This document shows, piece by piece, positions 32,128 to 42,700 of a stretch of DNA of 64,000 nt. Origin of the DNA: a virus. The stretch's first letter is position 1, and the number at the start of each line of letters is the position of its first letter. Below the pieces are notes generated by a model. It made no database searches and was not told where the DNA came from. It saw nothing but the letters and a program-made list of their open reading frames with translations. The translations under genes were made by a program, and so were the position numbers. The stretch lies in IMG/VR virus record IMGVR_UViG_3300040771_000047, positions 25,263 to 89,262 of that record. One strand, 5' to 3'.

Positions 32128-32774
32128 TGAGTCAAGTAACATTGAAATCAATTACTCCGCAAATAGAACAAAATATTGTGGAAATAGCTAGAGTAAGTTC
32201 TAGTAGAGAAAATAAGTCTGAGCAAGTTGAAGGACTTATTAATTATTTAATTAAGCACAAACATTGGAGTCCTTTTGAGCATGGTTTTATGACTTTAGAA
32301 ATTAAAACTTCTAAAGCAATTGGGATACAACTTATTAGGCACAGAAGTTTTACTTTTCAAGAGTTCAGTCAAAGATATGCCAAAGTTACCGCTATGGAAC
32401 CTATAGAACTTAGAGCAGAAGACCCTGTAAACAGACAAAGTAGTACGGAAGTTTTTGACCCTAAAATAACAGAAAACTATGGTTTAGCAATAGCTAGAAA
32501 CGCTTCAGAATCTATAGAAATGTACCTCAAACAAGGTATTGAACTATACAATAAACTATTGGAAGTAGGTGTAGCCAAGGAGTGTGCTAGAATGATTCTT
32601 CCATTAACAACTGAAACTACTATCTATATGACTGGTTCTATTAGAAGTTGGATTCACTTGATAATGATTAGAGACGATAGCCATGCTCAAAAAGAGATTC
32701 AGATTATAGCTAGAGAAATGAAAAGCATCTTTAAACAAGAATTGCCTTTAATTTCTAAAGCATTAGGATACTAA
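32127..32774 (+). CDS. thyX: FAD-dependent thymidylate synthase ThyX
   Basis: A 215-aa enzyme making dTMP from dUMP with FAD and methylene-tetrahydrofolate. The ThyX signature RHRSFTFQEFSQRY occurs at residues 71-84, with Thr and Gln in place of the usual Ser and Asn. HWSPFEHG upstream and MTGSIRSW downstream also fit the family. It supplies dTMP with the dNMP kinase and is typical of phages of Bacteroidota. Confidence 0.93.
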   Translation: MSQVTLKSITPQIEQNIVEIARVSSSRENKSEQVEGLINYLIKHKHWSPFEHGFMTLEIKTSKAIGIQLIRHRSFTFQEFSQRYAKVTAMEPIELRAEDPVNRQSSTEVFDPKITENYGLAIARNASESIEMYLKQGIELYNKLLEVGVAKECARMILPLTTETTIYMTGSIRSWIHLIMIRDDSHAQKEIQIIAREMKSIFKQELPLISKALGY

Positions 32775-32779
32775 TTCAT

Positions 32780-32787
32780 TAACTTTG
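32780..32787 (+). promoter_or_regulatory. Possible -7 box (TAACTTTG)
   Basis: TAACTTTG matches TAnnTTTG and ends 15 bases before the ATG at 32803, but the -33 TTTG is not clear at the usual distance. A weak promoter for the GroES-like gene is possible. Confidence 0.3.
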
Positions 32788-32802
32788 TAAAAAATTAAAA
32801 TT

Positions 32803-33126
32803 ATGAGAGTAATAGGTACAATGGTTCTTATAGAACAAACAATGACTAAGAAAACGTCAGCAATTATTATGACAGATGGAAACAAAGAACAATCTTTTGA
32901 CACTAAGTTCAAGATTGTTGGATTAGGAGGAAAATGTCCTAATGAAAGAGAAGATACTTACGAAGGTATAAAGGTTGGTGATGAACCTATATTTTCTACT
33001 CATGTAGTTTTTCATGGTGCCAAAAGAATATCTGAGGTTAAAGCTAAGAATGGTAGAGATGTTGAAAGTGCTGTTATACACACTATGGTAGACTATGCTG
33101 ACATTATTGCTATAGAAAACGATTAA
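32803..33126 (+). CDS. GroES-like co-chaperonin (tentative)
   Basis: A 107-aa protein with the beta-barrel pattern of Cpn10: VLIEQTMTKKTSAIIM (mobile-loop region with a hydrophobic IIM), KFKIVGLGGKC, YEGIKVGDEPIFSTHVVFHGAKRI and DYADIIAIE at the end. T4 gp31 is a phage example that replaces host GroES. The similarity is pattern-based, so this remains tentative. The last base overlaps the next gene (TAATG). Confidence 0.6.
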   Translation: MRVIGTMVLIEQTMTKKTSAIIMTDGNKEQSFDTKFKIVGLGGKCPNEREDTYEGIKVGDEPIFSTHVVFHGAKRISEVKAKNGRDVESAVIHTMVDYADIIAIEND

Positions 33127-33728
33127 TGAAAATTAAAAAACTAATCCACAAATCAAAATTGAATATGGAAAAGATTACAGATATAGCAGTATATCAACAA
33201 CTTGCAAGTAGGACTTGTGTAGATTTAGGTTCAGAAGAATTAAACACTAGACACATGCAAATGGGTGTAATTACTGAAGTAGGTGAAACTCTTGATGTAA
33301 TTAAGAAATTTGTAGCTTATGGTAAACCTCTTGATATTGTTAATATTGGAGAAGAAATAGCTGATACCATTTGGTACAGAGCTAATGAAGCTAAAATGGG
33401 AGGAGTAGCGTGGACACAATCAGATTTAGATATTTTCTGTGGACAAATTGATGCTCAAATTCTTGAAAGTGGTTTTAAAGTTACTGCAGATACTGTAGAT
33501 GCTTTTATAGTTAGTATTTTACCTTATTCTTACGGTAGTTCTGAAGCAGATAACGCTCTTAAAGATGTAGCTATTCTTAATGTAGTTGCTACTTTTTATG
33601 GACTTGATTTATTTCAACTTCTTACTAACAATATTAATAAGTTGCGAATAAGGTATCCTGAAAAATTTACTAATGAAGCAGCTCTTAACAGAGACTTAAC
33701 TGCTGAAAGAGTTGAATTAGAAAAGTAA
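33126..33728 (+). CDS. MazG-like NTP pyrophosphohydrolase
   Basis: A 200-aa all-alpha protein. Residues 45-85 (MQMGVITEVGETLDVIKKF then IVNIGEEIADTIWY) carry E51xxE54 and E76/E77...D80, the metal-binding motif of the MazG/dUTPase superfamily. It would hydrolyse NTPs or dNTPs, perhaps dUTP or ppGpp. The start overlaps the GroES-like gene. A second helical part (about 100-190) is unassigned. A terminator follows. Confidence 0.75.
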   Translation: MKIKKLIHKSKLNMEKITDIAVYQQLASRTCVDLGSEELNTRHMQMGVITEVGETLDVIKKFVAYGKPLDIVNIGEEIADTIWYRANEAKMGGVAWTQSDLDIFCGQIDAQILESGFKVTADTVDAFIVSILPYSYGSSEADNALKDVAILNVVATFYGLDLFQLLTNNINKLRIRYPEKFTNEAALNRDLTAERVELEK

Positions 33729-33739
33729 AATAAATAAAT

Positions 33740-33774
33740 ATAGCGAGAATATAAAAAGTTCTCGCTATTTTTAT
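33740..33774 (+). terminator. Intrinsic terminator
   Basis: ATAGCGAGAA (33740-33749) pairs with TTCTCGCTAT (33759-33768), followed by TTTTAT. It ends the long replication/nucleotide operon. Confidence 0.9.
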
Positions 33775-33791
33775 GCCTTAAAACTAACACT

Positions 33792-34544
33792 ATGGCTAGA
33801 TCAGCAAATTATTGGGATAATTTTAATTTTAAAAGAGCATTTACAAATGTACTTATCATTTTGTGTTTGCTGCTTTTATGGAGTAATTGTGAAAAAAGTA
33901 GTAAGATTAGTCAAATTAACAGCCTTAATTCTAGTTTGTCAGACACTGCTACATTCTGGAAAACTAAAGAAGGTTTTCATAAAGCTAGGATTACAGTATT
34001 GGAAGCAAACACTGCAAGGGATTTTATAAACTTATCTACTAAAGATACTACTATAATTAAACTACAGAAACTTGTAAATAACAATAAACAATTTATTAAA
34101 AAACAAGGTAGCATTACTGTAATAGAAAGTGAGACTAAAATAAAGACCTCAGTTGCAAATATTGTGAACGATAACACTAAAGTATACCCTGATGGAAAAT
34201 CTCCTATATACACCTCTCAAATTAAGTTAGGTAAATGGGTTACAGGTTCAACAATAGCTACTAGAGACAGTACTGTTATTGATATTTCATTTAGAGAAGA
34301 GATGGATTTTGTTATTGGAAGAAAGAAGACTGGATTCCTAGGACTTGGTAAGGGGCAACCTTTTGTAGAAGCTACTCTTCATAATCCATACAGTGAAATT
34401 AAAGTGATTAGATCATATCAACCCAAAGCTCCTGCAAACAAAAAGTATCACATAGGCCCAACCTTAACGTACGGGATAGGTCAGAACCTTCAACCTGGAG
34501 TCTATATAGGTATAGGCGTTACTTGGGGCGTTATAAATTTTTAA
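33792..34544 (+). CDS. Spanin-like envelope protein (tentative)
   Basis: A 250-aa protein with a short basic N-terminus, a transmembrane helix (about residues 16-34, NVLIILCLLLLW), a periplasmic helical region with coiled-coil potential (about 38-125), a beta region and a C-terminus of alternating hydrophobic/Gly strands (YHIGPTLTYGIGQNLQPG, then VYIGIGVTWG). The topology, inner-membrane anchor plus beta-rich end, fits phage spanins that join the two membranes at lysis. No known family assigned. Placed between terminators at the end of the left arm. Confidence 0.5.
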   Translation: MARSANYWDNFNFKRAFTNVLIILCLLLLWSNCEKSSKISQINSLNSSLSDTATFWKTKEGFHKARITVLEANTARDFINLSTKDTTIIKLQKLVNNNKQFIKKQGSITVIESETKIKTSVANIVNDNTKVYPDGKSPIYTSQIKLGKWVTGSTIATRDSTVIDISFREEMDFVIGRKKTGFLGLGKGQPFVEATLHNPYSEIKVIRSYQPKAPANKKYHIGPTLTYGIGQNLQPGVYIGIGVTWGVINF

Positions 34545-34545
34545 T

Positions 34546-34734
34546 ATGGATGAAAATGAAGTAATATGGTGTTATTCTCTAATAGATAATGATGTGATTT
34601 TTATTTTTAGAGATAGAGGTAAAGAAATTAGAATTGATTTAAAAGATAGTAACAATAAAATTGTTAAAACAATGAATTGGTTAAGACCAGAAGAGACTGA
34701 ACTTATAGTTAAATTAAAAGCAGAAGTGGTATAG
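34546..34734 (+). CDS. Small hypothetical protein (62 aa)
   Basis: A 62-aa mixed-charge protein starting one base after the spanin-like gene and ending inside the bidirectional terminator. Beta-rich start (DNDVIFIFRDRGKEIRIDL), helical end. No family recognised. Confidence 0.55.
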   Translation: MDENEVIWCYSLIDNDVIFIFRDRGKEIRIDLKDSNNKIVKTMNWLRPEETELIVKLKAEVV

Positions 34735-34756
34735 GCCTCACTTCTGCTTTCTTTTT
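34717..34756. terminator. Bidirectional terminator between convergent arms
   Basis: AAAGCAGAAGTG (34717-34728) pairs perfectly with CACTTCTGCTTT (34739-34750). On the plus strand CTTTTT follows; on the minus strand the stem is followed by TTAATTT. It lies between the last left-arm gene (+) and the last right-arm gene (-). Confidence 0.85.
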
Positions 34757-34770
34757 ACCTCACTTTAACT

Positions 34771-37700
34771 TTAATTTTTTATTTCTTTTTGTTCTTTATC
34801 ATAATCATCTCTTTCCGGTATAATAAGTTTAAGTTCTTCTAGTGTTTCAGGGTAGTTAGCTACATCATTAAGAATCCTTATTGCTTCACTATTAACTTCT
34901 TCTGCAGTAGCTTCTGGAAATTCTTTTCTTAAAGATTCTCTAGTATCTTCTAAAAACTCTTTTCTAACTCTCACTGCTTCTTCCTTGTCATTTTTAAAGT
35001 CTGAATTAAACCATCTGTCTATTTTAGAGTCAGTGTCATATTCTTTTCTAGTTATACTTTCTAGACCTCCATTATAGTCATCTTGACCATAGTTTCTGAT
35101 AATCATCGGTAACTGTTTTCTTGCAGCATTCCCTAGCTTAGACTCACCTGCATTATCTCCTGATTTAATTGTATCATCAGCACTAGCAATATCTACACTC
35201 AACTTTACTAATCTGTCTGCAAAACTAGATACACCATTATTCTGTATAATTGCTTTGTACATACTAGTAGGGTCATCTGCAAAGTTAAGTTCAGAATAAA
35301 GATTACTTAAAAGATTACCTACTGCATTGTGTAAGGCTTTCATAGTTGAACCTTCTTCTTCTGCTGCTTTTTGTGCTAAGTATCTTTTGTTTTGAACAGA
35401 ACCTTTAGCACCTTTATTTTCATCTTCTTCATCATCTCCTCTAAGAGACATTGCTGCCATACTCATCATTACAAGTAAAATATTAAACTGAGCAGATTTA
35501 GTCAGTAACTGTAGATTAGCAAAATCTTTTCTATCTTGTTCTGAAGTAGCTGATTCTTGTAAACTTGTCTTCATAATAGGTATAAAATTCTTTTGCATAG
35601 CTATAGCAGTTAAGAAATTTATTCCTGTGGTAGCAGTACCCAAAGTTAAACTTTGAGCTATGTATTTTGCTTGATTCCAATGTTGATTATTTACAGAAGT
35701 TAATGGGCCGGTTCCTTTATCTTTTGCCATTTTATATAATGCTGCTCCGGCTATAGCTACTGGTATAATTAATCCCATACCTCCAGCATAAGTAGAAGTA
35801 GCAAGAATAGCTAGTAAAGCTTTAGAACCATGTATACCCATTGCTGCAGTAGAAGTTTTAGGTTTTAATAAGGGACCTAAATAAAAACCATCATGTGTCT
35901 CTCCTGTAGATAAACTTTTTTGATTGTAAGCAAACCTATCATACAAATAATTAGGTAACCAAGTCTTATACTGACTCATAGGTTTACCAATTACTTTTTG
36001 TTTAAATCTTATACTTCCTTCTTGAGAATAGTCACCGTTTAAAGAAGCTAGTATAGACTTATTCCCTTGCTTCCAATTTATCATATCAGGAGAAGAAAAC
36101 TTTTCAAAATTCTCAATATTACTCGGACTGCTCCACTCTTGTTTTAGCTTTAATTTACCCTCTACAATTTCATGTGCTTGAAATTCTGTACCATTAAACA
36201 AAGGCACTGTATAAGGACTTCCATCTGCATTTGTACGCGTAGGATGTTGCACCAATATGTCCATAGCTCTTGCTATTAAAGAAACAGATTGATTTGTCCA
36301 TTCTACTTTTTTAGTAAGATACATTCCATCAGTAAATAAATTACCAGCTTGCATTAGCTTAGAATTATTTTCACTCTTTTGTATTTCAGTAGTTTGATTT
36401 TCAATAGCTCTCAAACTTTCAATAAACAATACAGTCTTTTTCCACTCTTCATCATGCTTCTTACTTATTCTTCCTTTTAATCTTCCAAGTATAATATGAT
36501 GAATCACTTTTCCTGCAGTACCTTCTGTCCAGAAGCCTTCAATACCATCTCTCATCATTAAACTTTGCATACCATTGAGGAAGTTCTTAAATGGTGCCAC
36601 AGGATTATAAAAAAGTCCTGCTATCATTCCACCCTTTACTACTACAGCTTGTACAAAAGCTGCTCCTGTGTAGTCTCTACCAAGTCTTTCTACAGTACCT
36701 TCTAATTTCTTTTTCTCAGTTAAAAGTTTTTCAATTAAGGTTCCATTACTTGTAGTAAGAAGTTGTCTTTCAATGTTATCTACTCTTTTGGTTGCTATTT
36801 CATAAATTTGCCTTTCTTGTGGAGTCAAGTTTTTATAAAAGAATTTTCTAACTATAACTTTAAATTTAACATAGTCAGTGGCTCCTTCTTTATTTCCTTT
36901 TAAAGCCTTACTAATGTTTGCAAATTCTTCATTTACATTCTCATTCTGAACAAGTTTTTTTACAAAAGCATCTCTTTTCTTATTTCTATTTTCATTGGCT
37001 TTACCCCCTTCATCATTTTTAGCTATTCTATTTTTAATAACATCTACACTAGCTTTTGTGTTTACTCTTGCTCTGTGTTCAGATGCTACTTCTAAGTGAG
37101 CTTTAAGTGTAGTAGGCAAATCTAAAGTTTGCTCTGCCATTATCTTTTCCTGAGATATCACCTTTAAATCAGATACAAGAAAAGTTCCTTGTGGTGCAAT
37201 GTCATCAATATTTTCTCTACCTAAAAGCTCTAAAATACCATTTCTTTTTCCTGAGGAAAGTGCTAAAAAGTTGATTTTACTATTATCATTTAAATTGACA
37301 TCTAGTATGTTTTTAAGAGCAGTTTTTGTAATGTTGTAGTCACTAATTACCATCTTATCAAAACTTCTAATCTGACCCCCTAGTTGTACACTTCTGTCAC
37401 TATCTTCTGCAAACCTTTGACTTTCACTAAGCTCATTCTTTATTAGTTGCTTCACATTTAAAAGTTGAGCAAGACCATACTTAGCTATTTCCCACCAAGT
37501 CTTATCTATAAGAGCTTCTCTAAAGTTCTTTCTTCTATGTAGTAAAGAAAGGGGGTCCAAGTCTAGCTTAGAACCTACTACTCTATTATTAGTAGCTACA
37601 ACTGAAGCTGTGTAGGCTTCTAGCATTCTTAAAAGAATAGGGTTGTTCTCTATTTGCTCATAATCTTTATCATAAAATTCACTCTGACTACCATTGGAAT

Positions 37701-39726
37701 AGACACTTCTTGGAATATATGTGTTGTATTTAATGTAAGCCGGGAAAGAATTTGTTTGAGTTCCAAAGGTTACAGGTACTTGATTACCACCAGTATTACG
37801 TCTGTTTGTTATAAATGACATTGGGTCATTTCTTTCCATTGTTATTTGAAAATTAACTTTAGCTCTATCTGATAAATCATCAAAATTTTGCACTCTTTCT
37901 TTCTTGAGCAAGTTTGACAATGTGTTTTCCTTCATTTGTAAAAACAAATCAAGATTGTATTTTTGTTCTTCTATAAGACTTTTATATTTAGAAGCTCCAA
38001 TTTTAGCTAAAATATTAGCTTTATAAGCTGCAGCCGCACTTGTATCTCCATTTTTATAAGCATCATACTTTGTACTACCTTCAAAAACATCATGTAATGC
38101 ACTGAAATCAATCCATTCTACATTATGGTCCATAGTATCAAAGAAAGAGTTTAACTCTGTTATAACAGCCACAGGGTCTGTTAAAGTTCTCATCTGTCTA
38201 TTATGATTGATATGAGTATTTGATAAAAAATTGTTCCAACTAGCACTAAATTTTTCTACAAGCTTACTAGAAATCTTACCTCTAATATCTTTTTGTTTAA
38301 ATACGTTGTAATTATATATTTTAGTACCTAAAACAGTAAAGAACATACCTAATCTGCTTAGTTCTTTTTCTCCTATTTTTAAAGTGTCATTAATTTCTTC
38401 TATCAAAGGCTGAATAATAATCTTTTCTTTCTCTTGCTCTAGTTCTAACTCTAGTCTAATGAGTTGGTTAAGCATATCTTCCTTTGCCCACATTTCTTTG
38501 TCAACAGATATTAAATTTGCTTCTACAATACTAGTATCTTTAAGTCTAGTCATCAAAGCATCTCTTAAATCTTGCGCAGTCATACCTTTAAATTCTTCAA
38601 ACTTGTCAAATCTTTGAGAGTGTTTATCTAAAAGTTCTAAGAAAAGGTCATCAAACTTAGAGTTAATACTTACTTTAAGGTCTATAATATCCTTTGTTAA
38701 AGAATTTATTAATTCACTAACTTCAGGTAAGTTAAGTTGATTACTTTCAATGTGAAACATAGCTCCAGTTCTAGTTTGGTCTATGTTTTCAGTAATAAAA
38801 TTAAACATTTCTTCAGCTAGAAATAAATTCTCTAAAGTAGGGTCAGCTAATAAATTCTTTATGACTACTATGTCATCTTCAAAGAAGTCCCTAATTAAGT
38901 CAAACATGTCCAATCCTCTATTGAAGTTATCTATGTCTTTTTCTATAGTTGCTTTTAGCTTATTTAACTCATTAATTCTACTAATAGTTTTAACAGAGTG
39001 ATTCTCCTTATTTATTTCATACAATCTTTGTAAAGTAGAATTAACTTTTTTCAGTAAAGCTTTTTTATGAATAAGATATTTGTCAAAGCTAGGTGTAACA
39101 TAACTTGCTGCACCTGCCGGTGAATTATTAGATATTGCTGAATCATACTCTTCTTCAACATCATCTATGCTAGAGTCATAGTTTTCTAATTCTTCTAATT
39201 CATCAAAAGGAGTTTTACCTCCATCCTCTTGAAACAACCCATCAGGATAATTTTTAGTATTTTCTTGGCCCATCTCAGCTATAAAAGTTTCAACTCTTTG
39301 TGCTTCATTGGTAGTATCTTCTTGAAAAACTTCTTGGTACTTAACAGACTCCATTTCTTGCCTTTCTATGGCTCTTTCCTTTTCTATTCTTCTATATTCA
39401 CCATAACTTAGTTTTTCTTCGTATATACCTAAAGCTTTTCTAGCTGCATCAACCTGCTCAAATGCAGAATCAATTGGTACAACTCTTTCATTGTAAACTT
39501 TTTCGTAAGGAGCTCTATCCAAAGTATTAGAACTTATAGTGTATAAAGCTTCTAATTCTAGTCCGTAGGCTTTATTAGTATCCTTAATTTGTGCAGCATG
39601 AAAAGCATTGAACTCATCTTTTCTAGATAAGTTCAATACTCTTGTTTCATTTATAATCCCGTCTTTCTGTAATGCATCTATAGCATTAAGTTTTGAAAGT
39701 TCATGTTTTAAAATATTACAGCTCAT
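34771..39726 (-). CDS. Large virion protein with membrane-active segments (1651 aa)
   Basis: A 1651-aa protein, the last gene of the right arm. The N-terminal 350 residues are acidic and helical with coiled-coil stretches (Glu/Gln/Lys-rich). The middle is helical and Lys-rich. The C-terminal third has hydrophobic, Gly/Ala-rich segments (about residues 1296-1334, LLAILATSTYAGG then GLIIPVAIAGAAL; and about 1405-1425, ILLVMMSMAAMSL) followed by an acidic RGDDEEDEN stretch. The composition resembles internal proteins of podoviruses that are ejected and insert into membranes. It lies 11 bases after the giant polymerase gene, as do companion giant proteins in crAss-like phages. No enzymatic motif seen. 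Confidence 0.7.
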   Translation of the reverse strand: MSCNILKHELSKLNAIDALQKDGIINETRVLNLSRKDEFNAFHAAQIKDTNKAYGLELEALYTISSNTLDRAPYEKVYNERVVPIDSAFEQVDAARKALGIYEEKLSYGEYRRIEKERAIERQEMESVKYQEVFQEDTTNEAQRVETFIAEMGQENTKNYPDGLFQEDGGKTPFDELEELENYDSSIDDVEEEYDSAISNNSPAGAASYVTPSFDKYLIHKKALLKKVNSTLQRLYEINKENHSVKTISRINELNKLKATIEKDIDNFNRGLDMFDLIRDFFEDDIVVIKNLLADPTLENLFLAEEMFNFITENIDQTRTGAMFHIESNQLNLPEVSELINSLTKDIIDLKVSINSKFDDLFLELLDKHSQRFDKFEEFKGMTAQDLRDALMTRLKDTSIVEANLISVDKEMWAKEDMLNQLIRLELELEQEKEKIIIQPLIEEINDTLKIGEKELSRLGMFFTVLGTKIYNYNVFKQKDIRGKISSKLVEKFSASWNNFLSNTHINHNRQMRTLTDPVAVITELNSFFDTMDHNVEWIDFSALHDVFEGSTKYDAYKNGDTSAAAAYKANILAKIGASKYKSLIEEQKYNLDLFLQMKENTLSNLLKKERVQNFDDLSDRAKVNFQITMERNDPMSFITNRRNTGGNQVPVTFGTQTNSFPAYIKYNTYIPRSVYSNGSQSEFYDKDYEQIENNPILLRMLEAYTASVVATNNRVVGSKLDLDPLSLLHRRKNFREALIDKTWWEIAKYGLAQLLNVKQLIKNELSESQRFAEDSDRSVQLGGQIRSFDKMVISDYNITKTALKNILDVNLNDNSKINFLALSSGKRNGILELLGRENIDDIAPQGTFLVSDLKVISQEKIMAEQTLDLPTTLKAHLEVASEHRARVNTKASVDVIKNRIAKNDEGGKANENRNKKRDAFVKKLVQNENVNEEFANISKALKGNKEGATDYVKFKVIVRKFFYKNLTPQERQIYEIATKRVDNIERQLLTTSNGTLIEKLLTEKKKLEGTVERLGRDYTGAAFVQAVVVKGGMIAGLFYNPVAPFKNFLNGMQSLMMRDGIEGFWTEGTAGKVIHHIILGRLKGRISKKHDEEWKKTVLFIESLRAIENQTTEIQKSENNSKLMQAGNLFTDGMYLTKKVEWTNQSVSLIARAMDILVQHPTRTNADGSPYTVPLFNGTEFQAHEIVEGKLKLKQEWSSPSNIENFEKFSSPDMINWKQGNKSILASLNGDYSQEGSIRFKQKVIGKPMSQYKTWLPNYLYDRFAYNQKSLSTGETHDGFYLGPLLKPKTSTAAMGIHGSKALLAILATSTYAGGMGLIIPVAIAGAALYKMAKDKGTGPLTSVNNQHWNQAKYIAQSLTLGTATTGINFLTAIAMQKNFIPIMKTSLQESATSEQDRKDFANLQLLTKSAQFNILLVMMSMAAMSLRGDDEEDENKGAKGSVQNKRYLAQKAAEEEGSTMKALHNAVGNLLSNLYSELNFADDPTSMYKAIIQNNGVSSFADRLVKLSVDIASADDTIKSGDNAGESKLGNAARKQLPMIIRNYGQDDYNGGLESITRKEYDTDSKIDRWFNSDFKNDKEEAVRVRKEFLEDTRESLRKEFPEATAEEVNSEAIRILNDVANYPETLEELKLIIPERDDYDKEQKEIKN

Positions 39727-39737
39727 ACTTTATTTTA

Positions 39738-42700
39738 TTAAATTGCTAGTCCACCTTCACAAGGTAATTTTTCTTCCTCTGACAAAACTACTTCATTTTC
39801 TTCAGCTACACTATTATTGTCAATCATATTATCAGCATCATCAAATAAAGATGTTTGATTAGGGTCTTTGAATTGCTCTTCAGCCTTTTCATTAAAATTA
39901 AATCCTAAGTCATTAAAGAATCTAATAAAAGCTGCTTTTTCTTCAGCATTTACATTTTCAGCCATCATTTCTTGGTATATCTCTTCTAACTTATATTCTT
40001 CATAGTCTAATGATTCACTTCTACTTATCTGAACATTCCAATTAGTTACAGGTACAGCATAATTTGACATTCTACCATTAAGACTTTTAGCTACTAAAGT
40101 GTCCAAATTTTCTAATGCAAAATCTAAATTATCTTTAGTAATTGGAATATACTCTTGGGAAGCACCGTTATTAACAGGTTTTGCTATATAATACTTACCA
40201 TTAGTAAGTTGATTGTTAATATTTTCTTCATCTAGTTTAGCAAATGTTTCTTTATTAGCTACTAATTGTTTGATTTTATCAACTTCTTTAGTAGTATCAA
40301 TAGTTTGTACACCTAATCTCTTACTGTCTAAACTACCAAGTTGAGAATTTGATAGAAGTTCATAATAAGATAACTGTTGTTCAGCTCTTTCTTTTTCAAT
40401 GAATCTTAGAGACTTCCCTACTGCGTCATGTGCCACACTTCCTTCTTTTAAATTAGGGTAGATGTTTTCCATAAACTTCATTATAGTAGCTAATATTTTA
40501 TCTAGGTAAGATACTCCAGATTTCATATAAGGTACTTGAGACATAGCATCTTGGAAATTTTTACTAGTCAAAGACATAGTCATAAATTCCTTGATATTAT
40601 ACCCAGCATAATAAATACTCTTATCATCCTCAGAAAAAGACAACTTATTATCTTTTTTGAATTTCATACTAGCAATTTCCGCAGCATATTTTGCTCTAAA
40701 CTGACTAAATGAAATATGTAAAGCAGTTACATGAGTAGGTATTGTTACATCCTTTCTAAGGTTTATAAAATCACTATCATAATATTTTTCTAATTCTCTA
40801 GTTGTTATTGTGTGTATGTACTCATGTAAGAAAGTAACAGCAGTTTTTTCTACAGAAACTCCTGTAGTCATTGAAGGTTTTAGTTTTACTTTTAAATCAC
40901 TTACATAAGAAGCTCCGGCTCCAACAATGTCAGTACCTAATTCAAAGCCAATATTTGGATTACCAAATTGCTCTAAGAATTTAGCAGCTTCAGTAATAAA
41001 AGCAAAGTCCTCACTCAAAACTAAATTTTTAATTTTTTCAAGTACTGTACCTACTGTAGTGTCCTCTTCTAATTTTAAGTCTACTGCTTCATTACCTTCT
41101 AATAGTGAGTTGTTTGCTTTAAGGTTTTGAATCTTAGTTTCTCCTAAAGAAAATGCACTAAGTACTCCATATTGATACTCTGAAACACCATTTTGTCCTA
41201 GTAAACTAATTCTTTGGTAATTCATGGCACCTACATTCTGGTATAGAACATAGCTAGTCTTTCCTTTATCTTTTATTGCCATAGACAAAAAAGGTAAATT
41301 CTTGCCTTTAGACTCTTCTTTTAGTGTAAAAGTTCCTTCTGCATTCTTTACATTAGTTATTCCCTTAGAATAGATTTTTGGTGCTAAAGAAGGGTTATGT
41401 TGGAACCTTTGTTTAGTAAATGTACTAAAACTTCCCTCAACAGGTGATAAACCTAGAAGTCTTCCAAACATACCATTTTCTCCACCTTCAGGCGTATTCA
41501 TTCTATTAGGGTTCAAACCTTGTAACTTTCTATTTGCAGATTTAAATACTCTTCTAGCTTCAGACTTACCTTCAGCATTTATGAATCTTGACTGCTCATA
41601 CTTTCCAATAGTCTCTAATACTTCAACTGGTATAAATTTTACAAATTGAGTAGCTTCTTGTACACCACCTTCTAAGTAAGAATAAGCTATTAGGTCTTCA
41701 GCTAACATTCTAGTAGTATATGCTTCACCATTCCTGTTTGGAAGTTTAAGGTTAGACATAATTAAACTTGGAATTGCATTATACATTAACTCTTGATTAT
41801 TGTTATCAACAGATGTATTACTGTAATTAATTAAAGATAACTCTCCCGGAAGCTTACCTGTAATAAATTCAAAAGAACTAATTAATGCATTTTTCTTTAA
41901 TGAACTTATACCTCTTGTATTTGTTGCACTTCTAAGAGTATCTTTTATGTAAGTGGATAATGAAGTATTACTTTCATCATCTATAAGAGTTTCATGTCTC
42001 TTAACTTGAGCATTACCTTCAAAGATGTTATTAGCTTCACTAGAAAAAAGATATTTCTTAATGTCAGTTAAAACTTCTTCATAAGATTCTTCATTAGCTC
42101 TGTCAGGGTCCTTCCCAGATAACCTAAGGTTCTCTTCTACAATTGCAGTTAAGCTTGTATCTTGATAAGGAAAGAAATCTTTAAATAAAGTATGACCTAA
42201 CTGAAGACCTGTAATAGCTATCTGACCTTGTGGAGTTGTTGGTTTTACCCAATACTCACCTATATCATAGTATCCTTCAGGTTTAGTGAAATACATTTCT
42301 TTAGAAAGAAAATCTCCAATTAACTTAGAAGCGTTACCTAGTACACTGTTTTCAGTAATTTTCTTAAGTTTTTCATATTTTAATTGAGACTCAATTATAG
42401 ATTTACCTAAGTTGTTAGTGTCTACAACACTTTGAGCATTAGCTACTTCTGCAACTTCTTTCTCTAGGTTGACATAGTTCATAAGAGCAGCAGCTTGAGT
42501 TTCAGATGTAGTGTCATTCTTTTCAATAGACTCTAACATATTCTTTCCTGTAAGCTTACCTCCCATAAAGTCCTCTACTTCTTGATTATCAATAGCATTT
42601 CTAAACTTCCATATTCCTTTTACTTCTGTATAGATTATACTTCCAGAAGTTAGAGTGGATATTGTAGTTGCTATTAATTCATTTTTATTTATATACTCTC

